Shown here one piece after another: positions 55,323 to 64,000 of a stretch of 64,000 bases of DNA; position 1 is the first letter of the stretch; every line of letters begins with the position of its first letter. Origin of the DNA: Candidatus Thiodiazotropha sp. LNASS1 (GTDB lineage: Bacteria; Pseudomonadota; Gammaproteobacteria; Chromatiales; Chromatiaceae); assembly GCF_964212655.1 (NCBI RefSeq), contig NZ_OZ156465.1:868001-932000 (forward strand), given 5' to 3'. The notes beneath the pieces are model-generated. The model searched no databases. It saw nothing but the letters and a program-made list of their open reading frames with translations, and was not told the DNA's origin. Both the position numbers and the translations under genes were made by a program.

Positions 55323-56726
55323 TTATTCGATGGGTGTGCCGGGAGGCACAATAACCACGGAGCCCAAGCTGCCGCCGGGGAAGATATCGAATGTGGTCAG
55401 CTCCTTTTCCGCATGTGAGTGCCACACCAGAAAGTAGCCGCCAAAGGGATTCAGACCACCTTCACCGGGAGGCAGATCACCTGTATCGCCGAGGAATGGG
55501 CTACCACTCCACCAGCCACCGAGTGAAAGATCGCCCACACCTGGCAGCGTGACCGGCAACGGTTTGCCATGATCGGCACAATATTCGTGATCATAGGTGG
55601 AGCCGGACTCAACATCGCCAAATCCGTCATTGTCCGTATCGATACAGACATGGCCGGTATCATGTCCATAGATATCCCAATTCAGTCCCTTGCCGGTCCA
55701 GGTCCAGAGTGCATCAACAGTCTGTTTCGGCGCTGAGTTGATAGTATTGTCGGAACGTCCCAGGTCGGAAACGATGCCGTCTGAACTCAACATCTTCCCA
55801 TCGCGACCGATAAAGGTGAGGTTCTCGCCATGGTAGTGCATGGGGTGGGAATCGTGTCCCGCATTGATATTACGCACCAATACCATGTCACCCGGTTGAG
55901 CTATTGCGAGTGCCTCATAGGGTTGATGTGGAAAGAGCGGGTTGTAATCCCCCTGGAACAGATCGGGAAAGACCCGACCGTTGATAAACCAGATCTTGGC
56001 ATGCCGATCGGAGTGGGTGAAATGACTTCTGTGCCCACGCTCCATCTGCAGGTGAATTTCAGGATCAACCTCTGTCATAAGATAGAGATTCTCCTGATCG
56101 TACTGTGTACCGGTATCTACACCGTAAGCGGTGCGATTGGGACCTGCACCGAAATCAGCCGGACGCACAATCATCACCCCCAACAGCCCCATCTCTACAT
56201 GCAGTCCGGGATTGCTGCCATCCAGGCTGTGATAAATGTAGGTGCCTGGGGATCCTGCGGTAAAGGTGTATGTCACCGCTTCATTGATATCAGCGGATGA
56301 GGTCACGAGTCCTGCTGTACAGGTGCTTGGACCACCGCCGGGAAAGGGTGCACAGGACCCACTCGCGTTATGGCCTGTAACGACGATACCGACCGGTTCG
56401 GGAACCCCATAATTGGCGATATTGATGGTCACGCTATCCCCTTCCGTGACAATCAGGGTGGGTGCCGGGTATTGCGGTAGTGCATAACCATCACCCGCTG
56501 CATGGGTGGCGTTCGCACCGCCATCCATATCACCAAAACCCCACATATATAAACTGGTGCCTTCAGGCAGGTTCATATTGAAGGGATAGGCATACAGGTT
56601 GAATGTGGGACCTGTTATACCGCGAATGTCGTGAGCCGCATGGGTTAACGGCGCACTGAAGACACCTGCAAGGCCCAGCATAAGGAAGCTGATGAACCGC
56701 CCAGGTTTTTTGAATATGCTCTTCAT
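55323..56726 (-). CDS. Short multicopper-oxidase-like protein with HPMHYHG and HSH motifs
   Basis: This 467-residue secreted protein has two cupredoxin regions. The first (about 80-190) has YIYHSLDG...HVEMG but no Cys. The second carries HDSHPMHYHGE (His291, 294, 297, 299) and VWHSHAE (His436, 438), which correspond to two of the four His-X-His pairs of a trinuclear copper centre. No type 1 Cys-His-Met set is visible. I chose the ATG at 56726 because AGGAG lies at the right distance; the longer frame starts directly on that site. It is 27 bp from the previous gene's stop and 18 bp from the next gene. Confidence 0.75.
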   Translation of the reverse strand: MKSIFKKPGRFISFLMLGLAGVFSAPLTHAAHDIRGITGPTFNLYAYPFNMNLPEGTSLYMWGFGDMDGGANATHAAGDGYALPQYPAPTLIVTEGDSVTINIANYGVPEPVGIVVTGHNASGSCAPFPGGGPSTCTAGLVTSSADINEAVTYTFTAGSPGTYIYHSLDGSNPGLHVEMGLLGVMIVRPADFGAGPNRTAYGVDTGTQYDQENLYLMTEVDPEIHLQMERGHRSHFTHSDRHAKIWFINGRVFPDLFQGDYNPLFPHQPYEALAIAQPGDMVLVRNINAGHDSHPMHYHGENLTFIGRDGKMLSSDGIVSDLGRSDNTINSAPKQTVDALWTWTGKGLNWDIYGHDTGHVCIDTDNDGFGDVESGSTYDHEYCADHGKPLPVTLPGVGDLSLGGWWSGSPFLGDTGDLPPGEGGLNPFGGYFLVWHSHAEKELTTFDIFPGGSLGSVVIVPPGTPIE

Positions 56727-56753
56727 TAGTCTCATCTCCTAGTTCGGCCAGCC

Positions 56754-58109
56754 TCAGTTGACAACAATCTCGGTTATCATGCCGCCATCCAGCTGTGTCG
56801 CATTACTCATCTGGTGTACTTCGGTGGCATGGAGGAAATAGGTGCCAGGTGCCACATCGGCCGTATCGATGATGACATCGGTGGTCTCACCGCCACCGAA
56901 GTTGAGTGATGCCGTTTCACGGTAGAGATTTTTGCCATCACTTCCGCGCATCTGACGTGCACCGGTACCGACAATCTTCATCTTCAGACCCATGGCAGTG
57001 ATGGTCCAGAAGCGGTCAAGGCCCACATTCGACAGACGCAGCAAGAGACGCTCGCCCTGATTGACCTCAATGACGGAATCCATCGTCTGAGTGGGATCGC
57101 CATTGTTCAGGATTTCACCGGGATTGCCAGTCACTTTACCTGCAGGATGACCTGCCACCGGCGTTACGTTATCGGTAGGTGCCGGTAAATCGCCTGGGCT
57201 TACCGTATCCGGATAGCCTCGACCGTTGATCTGAGGATAATTACCTTCAAGATCCGCAAACGGCAGAGGCTGAACGAAAAGACTGGCGTCATGGAAGTTG
57301 CCATCGAAGCTTGAGAACTGCAGCGCCACTTCCACATCCCAAGCCGTGGAGCCGTCGTTGTCGTTGTAGACATAACCTGTCGGGCCGGTGCTGCCTGGAT
57401 CTTTTCGGGTTCCCGGCGCACAACCGCCGTTCGGTACAGGTTCCGGATCATATTCCGCGGTACCCGGGTTATCGACCAAATCGAAACAACCGATCTCGTC
57501 CTGAATCGGATGCACGTAGAGATTGGCCAACATACCCATCTCCATGTGCTCAGTGGCTTCCACGTGGCAGTGATAGATATAAGTACCGGGCTCGACGATG
57601 TTGTAGTAGTAGGTCAGTGTCGATCCCATATTGATGGAGATCGAAACCTCAGGTACACCGTCGAAAGCCGCGGAGGCGTTGGGGAAGCCATGGAAATGAA
57701 CCGTATGCGGATCGAACAGATCGGGTCGGATCACAGTACCCACGTTGGTCAGATTGAGAAAGAACTCCTGCCCTTGATCCAGTTCGATGGTGGGTCCAGG
57801 CCACTCGGCCGCCAAGATACCATTGCCGATCACCGTGTCTGGTGTGTTGCCATTCCCTGTTTTGTCACCAAAACCGAAGGTATACAAGGGATTGCCGTCT
57901 GACATGATTGCAAAGCTGTCACCGGCGATCAGATGCATACATTTGGCATTCTCATTGTAATCGGGATGGCCAGGTCCAACATCGACAGTTGCGTCCCCGT
58001 CTAAATCGCCTGGACACTGAACATTGACCACGGCACTGGCGGTACCAACGAACCCCAACAACGTGAGGGCAATTGCCCCTGCAAGTATGTTTTTACGATA
58101 AGTTTTCAT
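56754..58109 (-). CDS. Short multicopper-oxidase-like protein with HxxHFHG and HCH motifs
   Basis: This 451-residue secreted protein has a signal peptide (cleavage near ASAVV), a domain with HTVHFHG (His135, 138, 140) and YHCHVEATEHMEMGM (His180, Cys181, His182, His188, Met193), and a second cupredoxin domain (about 340-451) that keeps the fold (GERLLLRLSNVG) but has no HPxHxHG. It therefore has a type 1 Cys-His-Met set and two of the four His-X-His pairs of a trinuclear centre. The spacing HxH-x5-H is that of small two-domain laccases. The missing two pairs are found in the next gene. CGAGGAG precedes the ATG. Confidence 0.8.
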   Translation of the reverse strand: MKTYRKNILAGAIALTLLGFVGTASAVVNVQCPGDLDGDATVDVGPGHPDYNENAKCMHLIAGDSFAIMSDGNPLYTFGFGDKTGNGNTPDTVIGNGILAAEWPGPTIELDQGQEFFLNLTNVGTVIRPDLFDPHTVHFHGFPNASAAFDGVPEVSISINMGSTLTYYYNIVEPGTYIYHCHVEATEHMEMGMLANLYVHPIQDEIGCFDLVDNPGTAEYDPEPVPNGGCAPGTRKDPGSTGPTGYVYNDNDGSTAWDVEVALQFSSFDGNFHDASLFVQPLPFADLEGNYPQINGRGYPDTVSPGDLPAPTDNVTPVAGHPAGKVTGNPGEILNNGDPTQTMDSVIEVNQGERLLLRLSNVGLDRFWTITAMGLKMKIVGTGARQMRGSDGKNLYRETASLNFGGGETTDVIIDTADVAPGTYFLHATEVHQMSNATQLDGGMITEIVVN

Positions 58110-58248
58110 TGGGCGTTACTCCTCGTGATCTTGTAACCGCCGTTTGTGATTACTCGGTGACCCACCACTACGATCAATCTGACGTCGGTAGCATGGGTCG
58201 TGATGCTTGTATGATTCTTTGTTTGTTTCATTGCCACACTACCCTTTA

Positions 58249-61200
58249 CTAAGGCGCCAGTTCATCAGCGCCGATATCAGAACCCGTGGCGGGTCTTGGA
58301 TCATTGTCGAAATCGACCTGTGTACGGCTGCCACCGGTGGGACCACCCTGGTTGTCAGCCTGATTGCCTGCCGCCAGGTGATAGTCATAAAGCGCACCGA
58401 GGGAATCAACCAGCGTGACAGGACCGAAACTGACCTGCAGGAAGTTACCGCCTTCATCGAAGGCCCCGGCCGCCTGTATCACCTTGAACTCTGGGAACAG
58501 CAGACTGTCGGTCGCTTCGTTGTAGACCGGATTGACAAATCCCACATCACCGGTGATCAGCTCATTTGTACCGCTGGCTGTGTCGTACTCGGTACCATCC
58601 TGCAGCAGGCAGTAACGAGGCCGCAACAGATCCGTTGTGCTCTCGGTGACACCGGTCACTACACCCATATCATTGGTATAAGCCTCATAGTCCGTCAGTG
58701 CACAACCGGCACAATCCGGCAGCAGACCGCCTGAGAGCTGTGTCGGATCACCGTTGTTGGACCAGTAGAACGAACGGTTGTGGTAAACAATGGTGTCACG
58801 CAACGTTGGGTTGCTGTAAGTTGCGTTCTGCGTCATTGCGCCAGGCGCCGGATTGTCATCCTCATCATAGGAGTCGATCGCGAGCGCCATGGCCTGCGCC
58901 ATATCATTACTATGGGTCCGCGATACGATACCCGCCGGCAACGGTTGCGACTCATTCGGATTGGCCGGATCGGCAAACGCCTGGGAACCGGTCGAGGTTG
59001 AATCGTTTCTCGCCACCGTGTTGTTGCGAATCACAACCTTCGGGGAGTCGAGTATCGATAAACCACCACCTGCTACTCCGGCCACATTGTTATTGACCAT
59101 GTTGTTGAACAGGTTGACGCCGTACCAGCGGCCTCTGATCCATTCATCGCTCTCTTCGCCATCTGCAGCAAAGCGACTTTGCGGGATATCCTGTCCATTG
59201 ACGCTGGTGATGCTGATACCGCCGCCATCGCCGGCACCCGCCAGGTTACCGCGGATGATGTTGGCGTCGACGGTCACGTTACCGGTACCGGGTGACAACA
59301 TCAGCCCTGTCTCTGCCTCAGGCACCAGCGCGGGCTGTCCGGCGATATAGATACCGCCACCATCCGGCGAAGTTCCCGGTGTCTGCTGGAAGGACTCATT
59401 GAAGATAACCATATTATCCTCAATGATGCCGCCCCGGTTGAGACCCAGGTGAGCGATACCGGCGCCGCTTCCTTGAGCGAAGTTACCGCATACCCAGTTA
59501 TTTCTCACCCGGTAGGCGTCAGCGCCTGTATTCAGCGAGATACCGGCACCTGCACCGTTCAGTACACCGTTCTTCTGTACCAGGTTGTGATGGATATTGA
59601 CGCGGTCGTTTCGGCTGTCGGTATAGACCAGAGTGCCTACCGCATAGTTGTCATTCTCCTCAATGAAATCCGGATCGTCTTCAGTTTCGATCTCATGGGT
59701 CAACTGAGGATGACCGACACGGATACCGCCACCGTAGAAACCGGAGTTGGCGGTAATCTTATTGTTGGAGATATTCAACCACTGGTTATAGCCGTTGGCG
59801 ACAATGCCACCGCCGGTGCTGGCACCGATTATGGTGAAACCATCGATACGGGCACCACGATTCCTGGGATGGCCGAAACGGTTGCCACCGCTGTTGGTGC
59901 CGGCCACGAAGATACCTGCACCCTCTTCTGTCGGGAAGAGTTGCGCACCCAGTCCGGGGAAACCGAATGGCGCCAGGGCCTGACCCGGCAGGAGTGAGAT
60001 CGAGCCATTGGACTCCAGCGTGGTGGCCAGATTACGCCAGTTGGCAACCTTTTCGGTGGGCACCTGTCTGGCATTCAGGGTAACCGCACCGGCACCCCAA
60101 CCTTGCAGCTTGACAGGTTTCCACATGATCACCATCTCGTCATAGTCACCCGGCGCAACGAGAATCAGGTCACCAGCGGCAGCGGAAGGTCCGGCTGGAT
60201 TGTTGACCGGATCGCCAATCGCCTCCTGAATGGTGGCGAAATCACCCGGTACGCGCCAGACCGCTGACGTTGTGGCTTCCTGGTTTGCAGCATTGTAATT
60301 GGCCCTGGGGGCACGTTCGCCCAGACCGGTCACATCAACACCCACAGTCAGAGTGACTCCTACCGGTGAACTGACATCACCATTGGAGACCATGACCTGG
60401 TACTCACCTGGACCGACTGCGGGGATAGTGCCCTCAATAAAATCCTCGTTTCGAGCGCTGTAGGAAGAGAGCTCGATCGGCACTGTTGGATCATCCAGAT
60501 CGATGAGGAATGCCCGCGATTCCATACCTGGAACACCTGGGTTGAAGCTGTAGTCACGCGTTATCAGCTTCTCCGCAGGAATCACGCCATCCCAATAGGG
60601 ATTGGGCACAAGCACTTCACCCATTGAATTGATGCGAATGGTATCGCCGGCCAGACCGAAAGGACCGGGCAGCCCGCCCGTCCGGGTGACTGACGATATC
60701 ATAGGTGTATTGTCGGTCTGCTCACAATCCAGTGGAAAGGTCTCCCTGTCCGCATGTGCGGCAACCGGTACCACAGGCGTATCCAGATAGGTGATAACGC
60801 CGGGCATGTACTGGAAGGTGTAGCAGAACTGGCTGTACTGGGTCTTGAAGTTCGGATCGACGATCTTGGCGGGCGCACCCGTGTTGTCGTCAAGTCCGTC
60901 ATTATCGACATCGACCAAGTATTCGGGATTATCGATCGGTCCCGCATCATTCATACAGGAAACCAGCATGTTGGGTGACATACCCGATGGAATCCCCAGA
61001 TTCGCCGTGGAGGTCGATGGCACCATCAGGTTGTAGCGACCGTACTGATCCGCATAAATACGATTGACTTCGTTGCCGTTCCAGTCATAGAAGGAGATCG
61101 GTATGTTACGCGGCGCGAACTTTTCGCCGAAGGCCGGGGAGTTCGGATTGAACTCGTTGGCCAGGTCGTTGAGGACCACCCCTGACACATTGCCGGCAAG

Positions 61201-64000
61201 CGGCACATGGGTCATGAGGAAGAACTCAGCGGCAGCGTTCTGACCGGATGAGAGCGGCACCAGTTTGCGATCGCAACTGGGACGTGTCTCATTGGCGAAC
61301 GGCGCAAACACACCCTCGTCGCCCAGCAGCGCGGCATCCACAAGATTGCTGCCGTCGCCCGGATCGGTACCGCTGCCATCCCTGGTCACCATTGTCAGGT
61401 ACTGAGGCACCGTATGGGGGTCGCCCACACAGGCCACGGGCAGCGCTTGCAGTGAGGGTGTATATTCGTCACCGAAATCGACGTTCTTATGCTCCTCTTT
61501 GAGACTTTCATAACCCGGGGGCGTAGCCATCTCGACAATATAGTCACCGGGGAGAATCCATTGCTCGGGTAGCTCAAGCGCCTTTCCGGTTGCTGCGGCA
61601 ACCGTACTGACGGCTGCATTTCGATCCGCGAAGAAGTTGTTCAGGATAGTGACGTTGCCACTCTGGCCAGCCAGGCTGCCCAGGTAGTCCATGTCATACT
61701 CTTCGAAAGCGAATCCACCGTCGAAGACGCCAGGCCTGACCTGATTGAAGTTGCGCAGACCGTCGAAGCAGCGCTCATCAGTAATCGGCGGCTCAACAGG
61801 GATGCCTGCAGGGAAAGCGGGGCTAGGTGGGATATTGTTCAGGCCCTGACAGCCTTCGGGCAGGCTATCGTCCCAGCTGTCGGTCCAGGTCACTTGCAGG
61901 GCGTCGCCCAGATCAAATGCACCATTGCCGTTTCTGTCGATATCCTCCGGACCGGGTGCTGCACCCTCGGCAAAACCGAACGGGTGGTTGTCCACATCGG
62001 CATACTGAATACCGGGCACACCATTAATATTTTCGACCACACCATCGTCGGGATCCAATGTGCCATCGTTATTCCAGTCGATGTCACAGTTCACCTGGCC
62101 AGCGAGGGCGGGACAGTCGATGTCACCGTCGGCATAGAGTGCCAGCTGAACCCGGGGTACACCCGGCTCCCACTCCTCGGCGGCGGCGAATTGCGGTTCG
62201 TTCTCCGCGCGGGTGGTGGCATAGAAGACCATACCGGAAATACCGCCGTTCTCACCGACAAACTCAGGCGGATGGAATGTTCCATCGTTGTAGGGTGGTG
62301 TAATACCGATGTAATCCACCTTACCGAACTGCATCACACTGGTCTGGCCGAGAAAACCCTGGAAGCCCTGGGTCAGTACCGCACCGGTTTCCGTGCGTGA
62401 CAGGTTGTCAGTGGTGTTCGGATTGATCAGCGCATCACCTGGGGTACATCCAAAGTTGGGATCTTCAGCATTTGCGGCAATCGCCGGTGTACATAACTGA
62501 GGTTGGGGATTCAATTCACCAAAACCGGGAAAGTCACCGTTGGCCGTATCCACTGGACCACCCGCGTCGACCACAAAGGTGGCGCCGGTCGCCTTCTTGT
62601 TGGCAAAGCTGACCTCAGCCACCAGCCAATGGAAGAAGGGAAAGATCTCGTCGAATGGCGCAAGACCCTCATGGTCGGTGGGGAAGTTCTGATAGACGCT
62701 ACCGTCGCGCCAGCGCAGGGTCACATCCTGGCTCTCGGGGCCGATACCCCGCTCACCGTTGCCAAGCCCTGGTTCGCCCTGGTCCCAGAAACCATCCAAG
62801 TCTTCGTCCAGGAAAACGCCGGTGTTCAGACGGGTAAACCAATTGAAAACGGCCACTTCACCGAAGGCGCAGCTATTGCCGCCATTACAAGTACCACCTG
62901 TGGAATCCACGCTGAACGGATTTGCGGCGAAGACCACATCCAGGTTTGCATCCCAGATCGCCAGCTGATAGCTGCCTGGAGGCAGATCAAAAGAGAAACC
63001 GCTATCCCCGTCACAGGGGGCTGCTTCGACACCCTGACCCAGGGCACCGGCCGCATCCACTTGGTTGATACCAACCCAGCAACCCGGGAACGGGCGACCG
63101 GAAAAGAACTCGAATGTCGGTTGGCGTGTGACGCGCGACATATGCATGTCAGTGACAGTGCCACTCACGGTAGCTATCTGCTCACCCGGTTGCGGACCTG
63201 GCGCACCTGGCATACCGCCATCAGCTGTAGCTTTTACAAAACCGACGAACACATGGGGCCCCGGTAATCCGAACTCGACAAAGACCGGCGGTTCATTGGC
63301 CTTGACCCAGGCATCGATGACCTTGCTGCCTTCGATGGTGCTGGTCTGCTGCCAACCGATACTATCGTCGGGATTGGTGGGTGGGATGATCACAACACCG
63401 TATTTACCCGGCGCGATATTTTTTACCGTCAAAGTGCCGTCGGGATTGGGGTGCATGGTACCGTCACCCATTTCGAGCACGACTGGATTACCCTCAGCGT
63501 CGAAACAGAAGTGATCGATTAAAAGTACTGGCTCACCGCCAATAATCACGATATTGCCGGCGCCATCACGCAGGTACGCAGGCGATCCATCGGCAAGGCA
63601 GTGCTGATCATAGACGGTACCAAGCGGATTCCCGAAGGCATCCTGAATCACCTGGCCGCCTGCGATGCCGTAACGACCGCCCGGCTCTTCCAGAAACAGC
63701 GAAAACTGGGTCCAGTCAACGCTGCCATCGTTGGCCTCTTGAGGGAGGTCAGGCACACCGTTGATGGGATGGTTATCCTCAAACAGATAGATCGAGATCT
63801 GAGCTGTGGGGATCGGATGGGGCTGCACGGTCACAGTCAGTTCATTTGCACCAGGGACAACCTCTATCGGGGCGCCACTGATGCTGTGACCGCTGTAAGG
63901 CAGCACTGAAACATAGTAACGCGTGTCGGGCAGACCAGTGATTGTGGCTGAATTGGTATCCTCATTGCCACTCAGGTTCTCAGCCTGACCTGCCACATCT
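58249..64000 (-). CDS. Giant surface protein with SdrD_B-like and beta-helix domains (5' partial)
   Basis: The frame is open to the right window edge; at least 1915 residues are visible. They begin with SdrD_B/Cna_B-like beta domains (ARISIYLFED-type, IAPGKYGVVIIPPT, LPPGSYQLAIWDANLD), continue with EF-hand/dockerin-like calcium loops (DIDWNNDGTLDPDDG, DRNGNGAFDLGD), an IPT/TIG-like segment near 1250, and end with a right-handed parallel beta-helix of about 500 residues (GGGIRVGHPQ, NWVCGNFAQGSGAGIAH, IIRGNLAGAGDGGGISI). No C-terminal anchor is present. It is probably exported, perhaps as a scaffold for the copper proteins encoded 139 bp downstream. Confidence 0.8.
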   Translation of the reverse strand, partial: DVAGQAENLSGNEDTNSATITGLPDTRYYVSVLPYSGHSISGAPIEVVPGANELTVTVQPHPIPTAQISIYLFEDNHPINGVPDLPQEANDGSVDWTQFSLFLEEPGGRYGIAGGQVIQDAFGNPLGTVYDQHCLADGSPAYLRDGAGNIVIIGGEPVLLIDHFCFDAEGNPVVLEMGDGTMHPNPDGTLTVKNIAPGKYGVVIIPPTNPDDSIGWQQTSTIEGSKVIDAWVKANEPPVFVEFGLPGPHVFVGFVKATADGGMPGAPGPQPGEQIATVSGTVTDMHMSRVTRQPTFEFFSGRPFPGCWVGINQVDAAGALGQGVEAAPCDGDSGFSFDLPPGSYQLAIWDANLDVVFAANPFSVDSTGGTCNGGNSCAFGEVAVFNWFTRLNTGVFLDEDLDGFWDQGEPGLGNGERGIGPESQDVTLRWRDGSVYQNFPTDHEGLAPFDEIFPFFHWLVAEVSFANKKATGATFVVDAGGPVDTANGDFPGFGELNPQPQLCTPAIAANAEDPNFGCTPGDALINPNTTDNLSRTETGAVLTQGFQGFLGQTSVMQFGKVDYIGITPPYNDGTFHPPEFVGENGGISGMVFYATTRAENEPQFAAAEEWEPGVPRVQLALYADGDIDCPALAGQVNCDIDWNNDGTLDPDDGVVENINGVPGIQYADVDNHPFGFAEGAAPGPEDIDRNGNGAFDLGDALQVTWTDSWDDSLPEGCQGLNNIPPSPAFPAGIPVEPPITDERCFDGLRNFNQVRPGVFDGGFAFEEYDMDYLGSLAGQSGNVTILNNFFADRNAAVSTVAAATGKALELPEQWILPGDYIVEMATPPGYESLKEEHKNVDFGDEYTPSLQALPVACVGDPHTVPQYLTMVTRDGSGTDPGDGSNLVDAALLGDEGVFAPFANETRPSCDRKLVPLSSGQNAAAEFFLMTHVPLAGNVSGVVLNDLANEFNPNSPAFGEKFAPRNIPISFYDWNGNEVNRIYADQYGRYNLMVPSTSTANLGIPSGMSPNMLVSCMNDAGPIDNPEYLVDVDNDGLDDNTGAPAKIVDPNFKTQYSQFCYTFQYMPGVITYLDTPVVPVAAHADRETFPLDCEQTDNTPMISSVTRTGGLPGPFGLAGDTIRINSMGEVLVPNPYWDGVIPAEKLITRDYSFNPGVPGMESRAFLIDLDDPTVPIELSSYSARNEDFIEGTIPAVGPGEYQVMVSNGDVSSPVGVTLTVGVDVTGLGERAPRANYNAANQEATTSAVWRVPGDFATIQEAIGDPVNNPAGPSAAAGDLILVAPGDYDEMVIMWKPVKLQGWGAGAVTLNARQVPTEKVANWRNLATTLESNGSISLLPGQALAPFGFPGLGAQLFPTEEGAGIFVAGTNSGGNRFGHPRNRGARIDGFTIIGASTGGGIVANGYNQWLNISNNKITANSGFYGGGIRVGHPQLTHEIETEDDPDFIEENDNYAVGTLVYTDSRNDRVNIHHNLVQKNGVLNGAGAGISLNTGADAYRVRNNWVCGNFAQGSGAGIAHLGLNRGGIIEDNMVIFNESFQQTPGTSPDGGGIYIAGQPALVPEAETGLMLSPGTGNVTVDANIIRGNLAGAGDGGGISITSVNGQDIPQSRFAADGEESDEWIRGRWYGVNLFNNMVNNNVAGVAGGGLSILDSPKVVIRNNTVARNDSTSTGSQAFADPANPNESQPLPAGIVSRTHSNDMAQAMALAIDSYDEDDNPAPGAMTQNATYSNPTLRDTIVYHNRSFYWSNNGDPTQLSGGLLPDCAGCALTDYEAYTNDMGVVTGVTESTTDLLRPRYCLLQDGTEYDTASGTNELITGDVGFVNPVYNEATDSLLFPEFKVIQAAGAFDEGGNFLQVSFGPVTLVDSLGALYDYHLAAGNQADNQGGPTGGSRTQVDFDNDPRPATGSDIGADELAP

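Noticed and set aside
62503-63267. 254-residue plus-strand frame at the right end
   Set aside because: Antisense to the giant surface protein, no ribosome binding site and no recognisable motif.

Overview
The window looks like a piece of the chromosome of a gammaproteobacterial sulfur oxidiser. Three things point there: an rne/rluC divergon of enterobacterial type, a complete gammaproteobacterial-style type II secretion (T2SS) operon, and a small Gly/Tyr/Pro-repeat secreted protein of the sulfur-globule-protein type. A relative of Sedimenticola or 'Candidatus Thiodiazotropha' is plausible, but this is inference from gene content only. No rRNA, tRNA or CRISPR array was seen.

Left part (1-13.3 kb). 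The tail of an M28-peptidase/PDZ protein and a complete IS30-family element precede a full nitrate assimilation locus. This locus has an ANTAR antiterminator (NasT), then a leader that carries in order an NtrC-like operator, a sigma-54 promoter, two hexaloop hairpins of the ANTAR-target type and an intrinsic terminator. The operon follows: nrtA, nrtB, nrtD, a cytoplasmic NrtA-like protein (candidate NasS sensor), nirB, nirD and nasA. The genes take up nitrate and reduce it to ammonium, and the leader shows how nitrogen limitation and nitrate could both gate expression.

13.4-20.4 kb. After a small secreted Lys-rich protein come two divergent multihaem cytochrome operons. On the minus strand are a pentahaem cytochrome, an octahaem cytochrome of the tetrathionate-reductase (Otr) family and a cytochrome b. 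On the plus strand are an octahaem hydroxylamine-oxidoreductase-like protein and a NapC/NrfH-type tetrahaem quinol oxidase. A 16-bp perfect palindrome resembling a Fur box lies between them. Together they encode 25 CXXCH haem sites.

20.8-30.5 kb is mostly housekeeping: a cupin, a class V aminotransferase, the sulfur globule protein, an orphan hypE, sppA, a HAD phosphatase, rluC, rne with a structured leader, and a low-molecular-weight tyrosine phosphatase.

30.7-40.8 kb is a minus-strand T2SS operon (gspD-E-F-H-I-J-K-L-M-C) that lacks a gene for the major pseudopilin GspG. Next to it, on the plus strand, is a secreted subtilase with three Calx-beta domains.

44-64 kb, all minus strand, is the least familiar part. 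The right end encodes a giant surface protein (beginning outside the window), two short multicopper-oxidase-like proteins whose copper motifs complement each other, and a third cupredoxin-like protein with cadherin/VCBS-like repeats. A strong terminator follows. Then come a membrane-anchored protein of unknown function, a 1060-residue Calx-beta protein with a GlyGly-CTERM-like tail, a SCO copper chaperone, a cytochrome c/periplasmic-binding-protein fusion and a degenerate histidine kinase. I read this as a candidate extracellular copper-dependent oxidation system with its own sensing module, exported through the neighbouring T2SS. That reading is a hypothesis.
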